DNA from: Scalesia atractyloides
Taxonomy: Eukaryota; Streptophyta; Magnoliopsida; Asterales; Asteraceae
DNA: 64,000 nucleotides
Assembly (NCBI GenBank): GCA_947069175.1
Contig: CAMTDV010000009.1
Coordinates: forward strand, 10,239,663-10,303,662
Direction: 5' to 3'
Shown here: in pieces, positions 44,601-56,892 of the stretch
Numbering within the stretch: position 1 is the first letter of the stretch
Layout: every line of letters starts with the position of its first letter
Position numbers and translations under genes: made by a program
The notes under the pieces: model-generated
What the model was told of the DNA's origin: nothing
Database searches by the model: none
What the model saw: the letters and a program-made list of their open reading frames with translations, nothing else

Positions 44601-46066
44601 GAATTCTCTGACCAGTTCAGGTCCATATGCTCTTTCTTAATTGTGTTACACAATTTACTGCTTTATTTTGGTGTGTTTCTGTTTTTGGTGGTGTTTAAAC
44701 TATTTATGTTATGTTTATGGGAATGAGTGTTAATTATTTGTTTAGGAGTTAGTCGCTCAGTTCGGGTAGGTTTGGTTGAAATCCAGAGCAAAGATTTTAA
44801 AAGCATCGTACATTGGGGACAATGTATCCTAAGTGTGGGGATGAGAAGCCCGGGAAGGGACTTGTGGATAAAGTTTGAAGAGATGAAATAGTGATTGGTA
44901 ATCAATGAAAACTGAAAAAATCAAAAATTTTGAAAATTTTGCAAAATTTTAGAGGTCTTAAGTGTGCTAATTGGATATGAAAACCTAAAGTTTCAATCAC
45001 TAATAGATTCCTTACCGTAGTAGACTAGATTAGTTCCCTTATCATGGTTGTCCCTTTAAGTTTCATGAGAGTAGGTTTGGCAAGTGTTCTTATAGAAAAG
45101 AGCTGAAAAGAGATGTCTATCTAGGGGTAACGTATTTCTAATCGCATATGCTACATGTCGTTAGCCTTTTTACCTTTTCTTGGTGAGATCTTAAGCCTGT
45201 AGATGAATAGGATGCAGTATATGATGAATTCATTTATTGAGTGCAGGCTATGTGTCATTCTGTGTTAGAACTTGTGTGATTTGATGCATGCTGAGATTGT
45301 GGGTTTGACATGTGCACATATGTGATAAAGGCATTAGGATATCTGTTATTGGTTCGTGTTTGTGTTCGTTAGCCCTTAGTAGCCCTGTTGAGCCTAATTA
45401 CCTTTCGTTTGTTCACCCGTTGTTTTGTGAAAACCGACCGTGATGGTTTATGAAAAAAAGAAAGAAAAAAATTAGAAAAATTGCAAAAATATAGAAAATG
45501 AAAAAAGAAAAGATCAAAAAGAAGTTTGATTGTTATTTGTTGTTTGGGTAGAAACCAACCCAAGTTAAGTTGAATAAGTTGTCATGGTCTGGGTGTTGTT
45601 GTGTGAGCCAATTAGAAAAGAAAACCCAAAAAAATTTTCCTGCCTTAGCCTAAGCCCAAAACCGTAAAAGTCCTTTTGATATGTGCCGTGTTATATGATA
45701 CAGTGGAGGTGTGATTTTCATACAAGCTTATGATTGTAGGATTTCATGTGTGCTTTATTGGAGTATTTATATATACTAGCACATTACACGCTAGTTCAGA
45801 TATTAAACCGAGAGGAGGATATATTGTGAGAGGTGTGTAGCATGTGTAGTATTTTAAACATGTTAGTTTTAGATAGACAAGTATTATGTTGTGAAATTGC
45901 ATGAATTGCTTGTCAGGCTGTAAATATTGATTGTGTCAGTCTATGGGATAGGTATGATTTGGGAACTTAACAGGTTGAATTGGTCAAGGGTTTAGAGGTG
46001 TTGATTACTGTGGTGACTAGTTCTAGTTGGTTTGCTTGAGGACAATCAAAGGTAAGTGTGGAAATG
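44601..46066 (+). other. E4 3' non-coding region and polypurine tract
   Basis: About 1.5 kb without a supported ORF. It contains CCTAAGTGTGGGGATGAG at 44828, a motif seen inverted in E6. The presumed polypurine tract AATCAAAGGTAAGTGTGGAA ends just before the 3' LTR. Confidence 0.7.
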
Positions 46067-47505
46067 TGATGGATAGGGTGAAACCCGAGCATTAAAGTGT
46101 CTAAATGGTGAATATTATGTGTGTTTTATATGTTTACTTGCCTAGAATGAGCTGACTATGAGATATAGTTGTTTTGCAGGTAAAACACGTAACTTGGCAA
46201 AGTTATGGGAGTTAAAGAGGAAGTGGAATGCTGGAGGATGATATTTGTAGCTCAAGTGTGATTTGGAAGCTTGTTCGGTTGCTAACGAGTTGTGAGAGTG
46301 CAAGACATATGAAGGAACGAAGCTTAGGGACTATTCGGTAATTAATTGAAAGTGGTTTGTACTTCTATAAGCAAGCAAATGAAAGACTAAAAGTTTAGGG
46401 GTTTAATTGTCATTCAATGAAAGTTGAAACAAAGAAGAAAAAGAGGAGTGAAGCCCCGACCGTCAGCGACGGTGGCCCAACCGTCAGTGATGGTTGGGTG
46501 GTGTGATTCAGAAATTAACCAGAAAGTCGCAACTATCACTGACGGCCAGGGACCGTCAGTGACAGTTGGGTCAGCAGAAAGGAGACAACAACTTTGAATC
46601 GTCACCGACGGTCCCTGGCCGTCAGTGATGGTTTCGGTTTCGGAAAAACGCGAAATTCATGTTTTTAAGGTATATTAGGAGTTGAGGAGTAGGAGATAAG
46701 ATCATCACTTCTAAGAACGACCAAGGCAATTCCAAGGCTCCAAAGTTCAAGGCTTTTTCACCGGATTCATCACAATTCTTCATCAAATCATAAAGCCGAT
46801 CATGAATTCATTCTTCTTCCAAGCTTTTGTTGATCTTGTTTGCGAGATGAGCGGCTAAAACTCTTACGGTTTCCTCCGGATGGAGGTTTTTCGTATGTTA
46901 GTTTAATTATGTGTTTATAACTTTGTTTAATCCGGCAATCTAAGTATTAGATGCTTTTTGCCGGTGAACTTGATTCATTGATTGTAAACGGTTACTTTTG
47001 TTTAACTTTAATTCTTAATCATTCAGTTCCCAGGAGTTCTAGTAATTGGGATTTATTTGACATGGGATTAGGGTTGGTAATTGTAATTGATATTTATTTG
47101 ATAACCTCCCGTAATGTATTAATCGGAGTACTTAGTCTGCAACTATCACAATTGATGAATTAGGGTTTACACTCATGTCTATGTGAGTGTTAAGTTAAAC
47201 ACATAGTTGATTTTAACTAGAAAATCTGAATTCCGGAGGAACCATTGTTTCTCCTATTAACAGTTGATTTTAACTAGAAAATCTGAATTCCGGAGGAATC
47301 ATTGTTTCTCCTGTTGATAAAAACCTTGTTTTTAAAGTGTTCAGTTAGATATTCTCGGCATGCAAACAAACAGTTTTCTAATTTAGTAGTTCTTAATCAA
47401 TACTTGGCATTATTACACTTTCCACAATCCTCCTCTGGTTCGATATCCGACTTACCCTTTCTACAGAGTTAGTTGGTTTTTGCATGACACTGATGACAGT
47501 CATCA
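46067..47505 (+). repeat. E4 3' LTR
   Basis: 1439 bp. Contains the CCGTCA/TGACGG cluster (46457-46632) and a 57-bp tandem duplication at 47205-47261 and 47262-47318 (AGTTGATTTTAACTAG start) that is single in the 5' LTR. Confidence 0.95.
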
Positions 47506-48480
47506 GATTGCAAACCTCACTCACCAAAGGAGCGGTAGGCCTTCTGCACTGGATCGAGAAGGTCGAGTCGGTGTTCGAGATGTGTGAATGTCCTGCTAAC
47601 AATCGAGTGAAGTATGCTACTGGCACTCTTGAAGGAAACACGCTCTCCTGGTGGAACGCGCAAGTTCAAATGCTCGGATTGACAGATGCCAATGCCCCTC
47701 CCTGGAACCAATTCAAAGATCTGATCAAGGAAGAGTACTGCCACTGGGATGACATCCAGACACTTAAAGTAGAGTACTACGGTTTGAAGATGGTTGGATC
47801 TGAGATCGAGGCGTACACGAAATGGTCTGGTGATTTGGCTCCTCTATGTCCCAACTTGTCACAACCTGCCTACAAACGAATTGAGCTTCATCTCAAAGGA
47901 TTGGTCCCTGAAATCCGAAGCTTGGTAACTTCAGCTAATCCCTCCACGATTCAGTAAGCCATCCGTTTAGCTCACTGTCTTACCGACTAGGCAGTTGAAC
48001 AGCTACCCAAGCGAATCAGTGTTACTACTGATACTTCTGCTGACAATAAACGCAAGTGGGATAACAACCAAGGCAAGGGCTCCAACTCCTCACAGCCTCA
48101 AGCTCAGCAAAGGAAGTTCGAAGACAACAAGAATCCCAACCAGCAAGCTCCGACTAACCAAAATCAGGGTGGTTATCAAGGAAACCAAACCCAAGTTCAA
48201 CAAATGTAATCGGCATCACAACGGGTAGTGTGAGAGGATCCAATGTCAGCGGTGCAACAGGTAAGGGCACTTGGCTAAGGATTGCAGAAGCCAGTTTCCA
48301 TATGAGACAGAATTAGCCGCAGCAGCAACAACAGCAATGGAGTAACAATCAAGGATGCTATCAGTGCGGAGTTGAAGGGCACATCAAGAAGAATTGCCCA
48401 CAACTGAATAAAAACTACAACAACAACAAACAACCAGGGCGCTGGAAACAACACTAACAACAACAACGACAACGACAACA
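47506..48480 (+). pseudogene. E5 gag, main part
   Basis: Resumes after the GATTG repeat. Following a frame change near 47525, frame 47484-47957 reads GLLHWIEKVESVFEMCECPA, SWWNAQVQMLG, WNQFKDLIKEEYCHWDDI, ending in a premature TAA at 47955-47957. Shifted frames downstream give a Gln/Asn-rich region and a zinc knuckle CYQCGVEGHIKKNCPQ near 48358-48405. The family matches chromoviral gag, but the sequence differs clearly from E1-E3. Confidence 0.88.
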
Positions 48481-48503
48481 ATGGTGGAAGAGGACGAGCT
48501 TTT

Positions 48504-48926
48504 GTGCTTGGCGCGGGCGAAGCAAGGAACAATCCCAATGTTATAACGGGTAAGTTCCTACTTGATGATCCTTTTGTTTCCGTACTCTTTAATTCTGGAG
48601 CCGATGCTAGTTACGTGTCCTTAAGTGTTAGTAATTTGCTTTATTCTACCCCAACTCCCTTGAAATCTAAACGCATCGTCGAATTTGCCAATGGTAGAAA
48701 TATCAAGGCCACTCACGTCGTCAACAGTTGTAAACTTGTGTTATCCGGTAATACATTCACCATTGATCTCATTCCTATCATTCTCAGAAGCTTCGACGTT
48801 ATCATCGGAATGGATTGGTTAACCCAAAATCGAGCAGAACTACTCTGCCAAGAGAAAATTGTACGCATCCCTCGTTCGGTCGGTGAACCCCTTGTTATCC
48901 AAGGCGAAAAGATGGTGTTGTTGTAG
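48504..48926 (+). pseudogene. E5 protease, active-site Asp lost
   Basis: Open frame with VLFNSGADASYVS where the family has DSGA or DTGA. The catalytic Asp is Asn (AAT at 48591-48593), a G-to-A type change. The rest, DLIPIILRSFDVIIGMDWL, is well kept. Confidence 0.9.
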
Positions 48927-48958
48927 GCATCATCTCATTCTTAAATGCCCAGAGGTGT

Positions 48959-50395
48959 TTGCGAAAGGGCCACACCGCTATTCTAGCTCTCATCACCGAT
49001 GCTCAAACTGAAGAAAAGAATATTGAGGACATTCCCATCGTTCGCGACTGTCCCAGGGTATTTCCTGATGAATCACCTGGTCTCCCACCTCACCGTCAAG
49101 TCGAATTTCAAATCGAGCTAACTCCAGGAGCAGCACCTATAGCTCGTACACTTACAGACTAGCCCCAACCGAACTAGAAGAGTTGTCCATGCAATTGCAA
49201 GAACTACTAGACAAGGGTTTTATTCCTCCTAGCTCGTCACCTGGGGAGCCCCCGTATTGTTTTCAAGAAGAAAGATGGCACTTTTCGTATGTGCATCGAC
49301 TATAGCAAACTGAACAAGGTAACCATCAAGAACCGTTACCCACTCCCACACATCGACAACTTATTCGCTCAGTTGCAAGGATCGAGTTTCTATTCCAAGA
49401 TTGATCTGAGGTCGGGATATCATCAGCTGGGAGTCCAAGGTGAAGACATCTCTAAAACTGCATTCAGAACTCGTTACGGTCATTAGAGTTTCTTGTTATG
49501 CCATTTGGATTAACTAATGCACCTGCTGTTTTCATGGATCTCATGAATCGAGTGTACAAACCTTATCTTGATAAATTCGTAATCGTATTCATCAACGATA
49601 TCTTGATCTATCTGAAGAGTCAAGAGGAACACGAGTAACACCTCTCATCCTGGAACTCCTACGAAACGAACAACTCTATGCCAAGTTCTCAAAATGCGAC
49701 TTTTGGCTTCGTGAAGTCCATTTCCTTGGACACGTGGTCAATGAAGCTGGGATTCACGTTGATCCAGCTAAGATTGACTCTATAAAAAACTGGCCTGCAC
49801 CTAGAACTCCAGCTGAAATTCGCCAATTCTTGGGTCTGGCGGGTTACTATCATAGATTCATCGAGGGTTTCTAGAAGATTGCTCAACCCCTCACAACCTT
49901 AACCCAAAGGGGTATCACCTACAAGTGGGGTGATGCTCCCTGAGAATACCTTTCAGCGATTAAAGGAAAAACTCTGTAGTGCACCTATTCTTTCGTTACC
50001 TGAAGGCACAGATGGCTTTGTTGTCTACTGCGATGCATCTATCCAAGGACTCGGTTGCGTGTTGATGCAACGCGAGAAGGTCATTGCTTACGCATCACGC
50101 CAACTCAAAATCACAAAAAGAACTACACTACCCATGACTTAGAGCTGGGAGTATAGTTTTCGCACACAAGATACGGAGACATTACTTGTACGGTACCAAA
50201 TGCACGATTTACACTGATCACAAGAGTCTCCAGCACATATTGGATCAGAAGGAGTTAAACATGCGACAACATCGGTGGGTCGAACTCCTAAACGATTATG
50301 AGTGCGTAATCAAATACCATCCGAGCAAGGCAATCGTTGTAGCCGACGCCCTCAGCCAGAAGGAAACCAAACCTAAGCGTGTTCGCGCGCTTTAG
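48959..50395 (+). pseudogene. E5 reverse transcriptase and RNase H, broken
   Basis: Pieces in order: DCPRVFPDESPGLPP, a frameshift near 49160, [28 protein letters not shown] (frame 49289-49486), [34 protein letters not shown], and VFINDILIY, where the first Asp of the active-site pair is Asn (AAC at 49594-49596). RNase H pieces are [16 protein letters not shown] and [13 protein letters not shown], ending in DALSQ (50186-50395). At least five frame changes or stops. It cannot encode an active enzyme. Confidence 0.92.
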
Positions 50396-50401
50396 CTTAC
50401 C

Positions 50402-51175
50402 ATTCATTCGAACCTTCCTGAGCAAATTCACAACGCTCAAGTTGAAGCACTGAAGGACGAGAACCTTCTAGCTGAGTCCATGCAAGGCATGGAGAAGCAA
50501 CTCGAACTCAAAGACGACGGCATCCATTATTTCATGGAGCGTATATGGGTTTCATCATACGAAAACCTTCGAGAGCTTGTAATGGATGAAACACACAAGT
50601 CTCGCTACTCGATACATCCTGGTTCCGATTAAATGTATCACGACCTCAAGGATTTGTACTGGTGGCCTAACATGAAAGCGATCATCGTAAAGTACGTTTG
50701 CAAGTGCTTGACTTGTTCTAGAATCAAGATCGAATACCAAAAGCCGTCAGGATTACTGCAACAACCGGAATTACCAATGTAGAAATGGGAGCAAATTTCC
50801 ATGGATTTTGTCACCGGTTTGCCTAGATCTCAAAGCGGGAACGATACCATTTGGGTAGTCGTGGATCGCTTAACCAAATCTGCACATTTCCTCGCAATCA
50901 AAGAAACCGACAAGTTTTTGAAACTTGCAAGCCTTTACATGAAGGAAGTAGTTACTAGGCACGAGGTGCCAACTTCCATTGTCTCTGATTGTGGCCCACG
51001 TTTCACATCTGATCATGACCCCAGCTTCACAATAGTTACCACACTAGCTTCAGGCTGCTCCGTTCGAAGCGTTATACGAACGAAAATCTCGATCACCATT
51101 GTGTTGGGCTGAAGTTGTCGATAGCCAAATCACGGGCCATGAACTCGTACTCGACACCATGGAAAAGATTGGCCA
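50402..51175 (+). pseudogene. E5 integrase with internal deletion
   Basis: Reads from the linker (ALKDENLLAESMQGMEKQL) through HPGSD, a TAA at 50630-50632, [20 protein letters not shown], a TAG in place of Trp at 50780-50782, then ISMDFVTGLPRSQSGND, and ends at GPRFTS. Near 51010 the sequence jumps to APFEAL- and RSPLCWAE-like sequence (51060-51110). The segment with the catalytic Glu is missing, and frames shift around the junction. Confidence 0.88.
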
Positions 51176-51672
51176 AATCAGACAACAAATGGCGGTCGCC
51201 CGCGACCGTCAGAAAATCTACGTAATAAGCGTAGGAAAGCATTGAAATTCCAAGTTGGAGACCGAGTTTTGCTAAAAGTCTCGCCTTGGAAAGGTGTGAT
51301 CCGTTTTGGCAAAAGGGTCTTAATCCATGGTATGTCAGACATTTTGAAATTACCGAGGAAATCGGTACAGTGGCTTATGGACTAAACTTGCCTGAAGTAC
51401 TCGGTGCGGTACACAACGTCTTCCACGTGTCGAATCTGAAGAAGTGTCTATCAGACGAGACTCTCATCGTTCATTTCAAGGAACTCACGATCAATGATCA
51501 GCTTCGTTTCATTGAGGAACCAGTTGAGATTATGGATCGAGAGATCAAAACCCTCAAGCGTAGCAGGATACCCATAGTTTGAGTTCGTTGGAACTCACGC
51601 CGCGGCCCAGAGTTTACCTGGGAACGGGAAGACCAAATGATGCGCAAGTATCCCCAGTTGTTTAAGGACAAC
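51176..51672 (+). pseudogene. E5 integrase C-terminus and chromodomain-like tail
   Basis: [20 protein letters not shown] precedes frame 51286-51582, which has the GPF-like [22 protein letters not shown] and EPVEIMDREIKTLKRSRIPI. A TGA at 51580-51582 stops the tail; the same frame continues [16 protein letters not shown]. The C-terminus is typical of chromoviruses. Confidence 0.88.
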
Positions 51673-51694
51673 GCATCCAACACTGAAGCTACTA

Positions 51695-51824
51695 CGAAAT
51701 TTCGGGACGAAATTCCAAACCAGCATGGGATGTATAACACCCCGCAAAAACACTTAACTACACTAGCTTACTCAGTGACTGCACGCTAAATTTCGGGATG
51801 AAATTTCTTTCAACTTGGGGATAA
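51695..51824 (+). promoter_or_regulatory. E5 duplicated hairpin motif and polypurine tract
   Basis: CGAAATTTCGGGACGAAATT at 51695-51714 recurs as AAATTTCGGGATGAAATTT at about 51788, with CAACTTGGGGATAA before the LTR. Two hairpins instead of the single one in E1-E3. Confidence 0.75.
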
Positions 51825-54811
51825 TGTGACAACCCGAATCTTCCCGTTACGTTCCTTTAATACGTTGTAATCTCCTAAAATTAATAAACGTGATTTAATA
51901 TAATTGGCTAATTTCATTTAAATGTACAATGCTTATATTATGAATGGTAATGTATGTAGGTATATTAGATAATAAGTAAATATGGTCTCACATTTGATTT
52001 GAATTCAAAAAAAATATGCATGTGTATAGAAAGCACATGGTCCCCACACATCCAGTCACACACTCCCCCACTTGTATTTATGTGTGCACTTATGTGTGAC
52101 TCGCACCTATTTAATTCAAATCTAAATTCCATTTCGTGACCGCACACCTCCATATTTGGGCCCATCAAAGCCCAAACAAGCAGCCGCACACCCCTCCTAT
52201 CAGTATAAATACCTAGGTTACCTAAAACCCTAGGAATCTTTTCCCAAACATCTGACGGCAGCTTTTCCTCTGCAACATTCCTTTGACCCTTTCTTTCACA
52301 AAACATTCCCTTCTCTCTCTACCAACATTTCCTTTTTATTAAATCTGAAGATCCAAGGCAACTTTTCTTATAAAGTTTCTCTCTTTTTGAAGATCCTTCT
52401 TCTTATCTCACACTCTCTTTCATTCCACTAATTGTCCAGGTTAGTATATATCTTCCTAAAGTGTTCTACATTGGTGTTCTTCACCTATTTTGACACTAAA
52501 TGTTTAGAAAGTATTGATGATTCATGGTAGCGAAATGTTAGATCTTGATAAAATGCTAGTTAGTGTAAAGGATAATTCTTGTTGATGTTAGTATGATAAA
52601 GGTATGATAATATGCTCATAAATCAAATATGGTACTTGACGATGATATGCATAGTAGATTAACATCTAGGGTCATGCTAGAATCAAAGTGCATATTGTTG
52701 ATTTGGCGAATAGATTATCATACAAAAAAGAGGATGTTAATGATTTATGATAACATATGTTAGAAGGTTCGTGATAAAGTAAGTTTAGATTTGTGGGTGA
52801 TTGTTTAAATGGGTAGGATGTGATTTTATAAGATAATGATGATCATGGAGAGTGTGGAAATGTATATCTATTTTTTGATGATTGTGTACGATAAATAAGA
52901 ATATAAAGTATCATAAAGATTGACGAATAAATCTGTATTTTGTTGTTTTGAAACCGATAATGCTGAAATGGAAAACACTTTGGATTAACTTGATGTCGCA
53001 CACTCTCACTCGCACACTCCTGTCTCATACATACTTGAATGCACAATGTACAGCTTGTCTTGCATAACTGCACACGTGCCAAGCGGCTGCACACACTCCC
53101 AGGTGTGCCGCACACTTAACAGTAGGGCCACACACTCTATTGAGCTATAATTGTTTGGGCCGGTCACAACACTGGACCATAGAAACTCTAGAGATTGGGT
53201 TGTACACTTACAGTGGGCCCAGCATTACCTTTGTTGGACTACATGAACTATTCATAAATGACCCGCATGTTTTACGTGATCTGTGATGTCGTAGTTTGTG
53301 TGCTATGTGTTAGAATACATGTAGAAAAAAAATATGTGACTTGCTTGTATACGAATACGATATATATTGGTAACCATAAAAGGACGTGGTTGACCAACTT
53401 AAAAAAGTAAATTATCTGCCGAGCTAAGCAAAGGTGAGTTCACACACTTACTAAAAGCATTTGTTCCCGGTGGTCGGGAACGAAATACACTTTCCTTGGT
53501 TTGGGATTGCCTAGTATTCCGGGAAGGAATACTACTAAAATACTTTTTATATTTCATGTCTCAAGTGTACTAAACGCAACTCTATCACGAAGTCCCCACT
53601 TTCTATACCGATTAATTGCCTGGCCTGGTGAACAGGTTGTTAGTTGATAGCGCTATTAGGTCTCACAAACCTCACACCGTGCCGAGGAGGACGGGCGTGA
53701 ACTAGTATGCCTTGGCAACCGTCAATGATGATAGACATTGACAAACGGGGAAACAACAACGCAAACGTCGCATGTCTTCGGTATTACACAGTTTAGTAGC
53801 TTACCGATGGGGTAGCTCCCCATGACATACATGATTTATAAATTAGTAAACTTAACAACTATGTTTTTGGAAATAAAACTAGAATACCGTGAACTCGCCA
53901 ACTTTATTGTTGACACTCTACTAGAGATGGCAATTGAACCGAATCCGACGGGTAAACCCGAAACCCGACACATTTGGGATGGGTTTGGGGTCGGATAATC
54001 GGCTTTGGGAAGGGTTTGGGACTAGTTTGGATTTTTTTTGCGGGTTTGGGATGGGTTGGATTTGGTGATATACCCATTTACCCGACCCGATTACCCGATA
54101 AAGTGTACCCATTTACCCAATTGTATACCCGACATATTTTCTTATATATTTTAAATATGTATATATATGATACATTCATATTTTTATACATATAGATATT
54201 TTATTTCATATACATTTTGGTTATTTAATATATTTCTGTAGTGATATTATTATATGTAGCTAACTAACAGTTACCCGATAGATACACAATGGGTTTTGGG
54301 TCGGATATACCCAGCAGGTAATTTTTTTAAATTAACGGGTTTACCCGAAACCCGCGGGTATACCCGATGGGTATTTACCTGCTAGAAACCCGACGGGTTT
54401 TGGGACGGGTTTGGGACAAGCTTATTTAACCGGGTATGGGTTTGGGATTACCTAAACCCGTCCCAAACCCGACCCATTGCCATCCCTACACTCTACTGCA
54501 TGCTTTCAGGACCGTAGGTACAACTTGGGAGCTTGGATCGGAGGAGTGTAGTGGTTGTATCGAACCTTTGTTAGGTTCCAAATAAAATCCATGAACTTTA
54601 AACTATTATCTAGATTATTAAACTGTTGAACTTTATGCTTCCGCTATTAACTCTAAACGTGGTTTTTGAACTTTAACTTTAGTCACTAATTGTATTGATG
54701 TGATGTACTTACTTTACTTTATTTAATTGTTCAATATGATTAGTGGTATGATCCTGGTCAAGTCACACGCCTCGTAGTAATACTCCGCATATGGAAATTG
54801 AGGGTGTGACA
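51825..54811 (+). repeat. E5 3' LTR, with inserted MITE
   Basis: Starts TGTGACAACCCGAATC and ends GAGGGTGTGACA, followed by the CATAT target repeat. 2987 bp including a 567-bp MITE and its extra 8-bp repeat. Candidate TATA at 52204-52211. Confidence 0.95.
53922..54488. mobile_element. hAT-type MITE inside E5 3' LTR
   Basis: Terminal inverted repeats TAGAGATGGCAAT and ATTGCCATCCCTA (12 of 13 match) and 8-bp target repeats CACTCTAC at 53914-53921 and 54489-54496. The empty site is visible in E5's 5' LTR near 19813. The interior is rich in GGGTTTGGGA and ACCCGA tracts, with no transposase. Confidence 0.93.
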
Positions 54812-55401
54812 CATATAAAGACTTCACTAACTTGCACACTTTAGTTTCATTTTTAGAAGGCATATATACGTCTTCAGTGATTGAACCATATAAAAATGCA
54901 TTATGACATCAATTTAAAATAAAGACCACCATTATTCAATAGCAAGACTTAAAACACACCTGCTAATAACCATTTTAACCACAAGTGAAAAGGTTTCACC
55001 AAAATTTATCCCTTCTCTTTGATTATAACCTTAGCAGTTAATCTGGCTTTATATTACCATTTGATTTGTATTTTATTTTATAAATCCATCTACAAGCTAT
55101 AGGTTTTCTACTTGGAGGTAAATCAGCAAGAACCCAAGTATTATTCCTAAATAAGGCTTGCATTTCTAAGTTCATAGCTTCAACCCATAAAGGATCTTTA
55201 GCAGGCTCATCAAAAGAACTAGGTTCTATATTTTTATTCAGACTGCTAACAAAACATAGATTATCAACAGATAAAGAAGCATAATTCATAACTTTTTCTA
55301 TATCATATCTAACTTTACCATCTAAAATATACTCATCAGATTGTTTAGGAACAGTTGTATTTCTAGATGACCTTCTAAGACTAGTTATATTTCCCTCAGA
55401 T
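54812..55401 (-). pseudogene. E7 copia reverse transcriptase, N-terminal part
   Basis: - strand: DPLWVEAMNLEMQALFRNNT and ACRWIYKIKYKSNGN, the opening of the copia RVT_2 domain. Toward 54812 a degraded VCKLVKSLY tract joins the piece at 17640-17833. The linker RRSSRNTTVP lies at the end next to the inserted LTR. Confidence 0.9.
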
Positions 55402-56476
55402 TGTCACACCCCGACCCGCAGCGGAATAAGAGTCGGGGCATAATTGGGTTATCACCAAAGCTCATGATGTTTACTAATATGTTTCATATTTATTAAATTC
55501 AAATTACATCTCAAAGTTCCAAGTAAAATTCATACAATACAAGGAAGGAAAAATTAACTAAAACAATCCAAAATCTAAACTGGTTTATTCTTCTAGGCCG
55601 CCCTATATGTTTCTTGCTTCAACTTGATCACCTGTATCATGTGTAAAAATGGGGAATTTTGGGTCAACAAAAGTTGGCGAGTGAACCTTGTTAAAAACAT
55701 TTGTCATTGATTCATTATTGTAATTAATATAGGAAAATTGTGCAACAATCATATATGAACAAATGTATATAAACATAACGATCACAAACCACCTTGCTTA
55801 AGTATATAATAAGAATGACAATGTATATGTTGGCAACGTCCCGTTCACGCTCATAGGTAATGGGGAACGGACGGCCTATGCTAATGTATGTGAGATCAAG
55901 GCTCAATCAAACGGAGCCGATCTTATGTTGGCAACGCCTGGTTCACGCTCATAGGTAATGGGGAACAGCTCACGCTCATAGGTAATGGGGAGCGGCGGCC
56001 TATGAAATGTATGTACTGAAAATGATAACTTTAATTTAAACATCAACCACACAAACAATAGATATATATTGGCAACACATTTGATCATGAACATGATGGA
56101 TGCACAAGTGTTTAATTATAATAAATAAATAGCGACACATGATACACCCCAAAATGTGATTAAAACGGGGAATTGGTAGAGATTCACTCACATTGGGTGC
56201 GTTTGCTTGAAGATGTTGAATGCGCACGAGTTTAGAGGATTGAATCGACGAGGGATAACTAACCTAATTAATAACGAAAAGGTACGGTAAAGTATTTGAT
56301 TTTATTAACTATTTTAATAGGATTTTTGGATATATTTTTGTGAGTTTAAGGCTATTTTCTAACTTTAAAACGTTATTTTTAAGTATTTTTAATTGATTTT
56401 TAAATTAAATAAATAAATAAAAATAATAAAAAATGTTGACTTTTGACCGTTATGACCGGTCCGGTCGCTTATATAT

Positions 56477-56892
56477 GTGCGCTGGGTGAGACTCGAACCC
56501 GTGACCTCCCGTACGCGTGCACGCAGCTCTACCAACTGAGCTACGTGTCTAACCTGAAATAATTTGTTTTTAATTATACTTATATACTATTTAGATTTAT
56601 CCAGAAATTATTTATTTTTAAAAAGGATTTTAAATGTATCGAACCGGTGCTGACAACAGGTCTCGAACCCGGGACCTGTGGGTTAACGTGCACACAGTCC
56701 ACCGCTGGACTGTGTGTCTAACCTGGTTAATAATCCGGTTTTTATTATATTTAACATGATTTTGTGAGTTAACCCGGTTCAGTTAAAAAAAGCATTTTTA
56801 TTTCAAGAGAGTAAGGTTGGGACAGGAATCGAACTCGCGACGTATATGTATTGTTTTGCACACAGTCCACCGCTGGACTGTGTGTCTAACCC
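56477..56892 (-). other. Array of three sense tRNA-like modules in the lone LTR
   Basis: Modules at 56477-56554, 56643-56724 and 56818-56892, with the same hairpins and B-boxes, spaced 166 and 175 bp. Confidence 0.75.

Larger units (their letters stand above)
20627..47505 (+). mobile_element. E4: Athila-type Ty3/gypsy element, interrupted by E3 and by mitochondrial DNA
   Basis: LTRs 20627-22009 and 46067-47505, each TGATGG...GTCATCA. Target repeats GATTG at 20622-20626 and 47506-47510. An Asp-tRNA primer site, the gag/PR/RT/RH/IN order without chromodomain, and an extra ORF after integrase are all Athila features. E3 sits in the extra ORF and a 1.95-kb mitochondrial insert sits in RT. Without the inserts the element is about 13.8 kb. 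Confidence 0.93.
17834..54811 (+). mobile_element. E5: Ty3/gypsy chromovirus, interrupted in gag by E4
   Basis: LTRs are 17834-20135 and 51825-54811. The interior is 20136-20621 plus 47506-51824. Target repeats CATAT flank the whole. The left LTR starts TATGACAACCC where the right has TGTGACAACCC, a decayed terminal TG. Domain order gag, PR, RT, RH, IN, chromodomain fits a Tekay-type chromovirus. All frames are broken and an integrase segment is deleted. This family is distinct from E1-E3. Confidence 0.93.

Noticed and set aside
53921..54195. ORFs on both strands in the MITE
   Set aside because: They follow the GGGTTTGGGA/ACCCGA repeats and have no domain.
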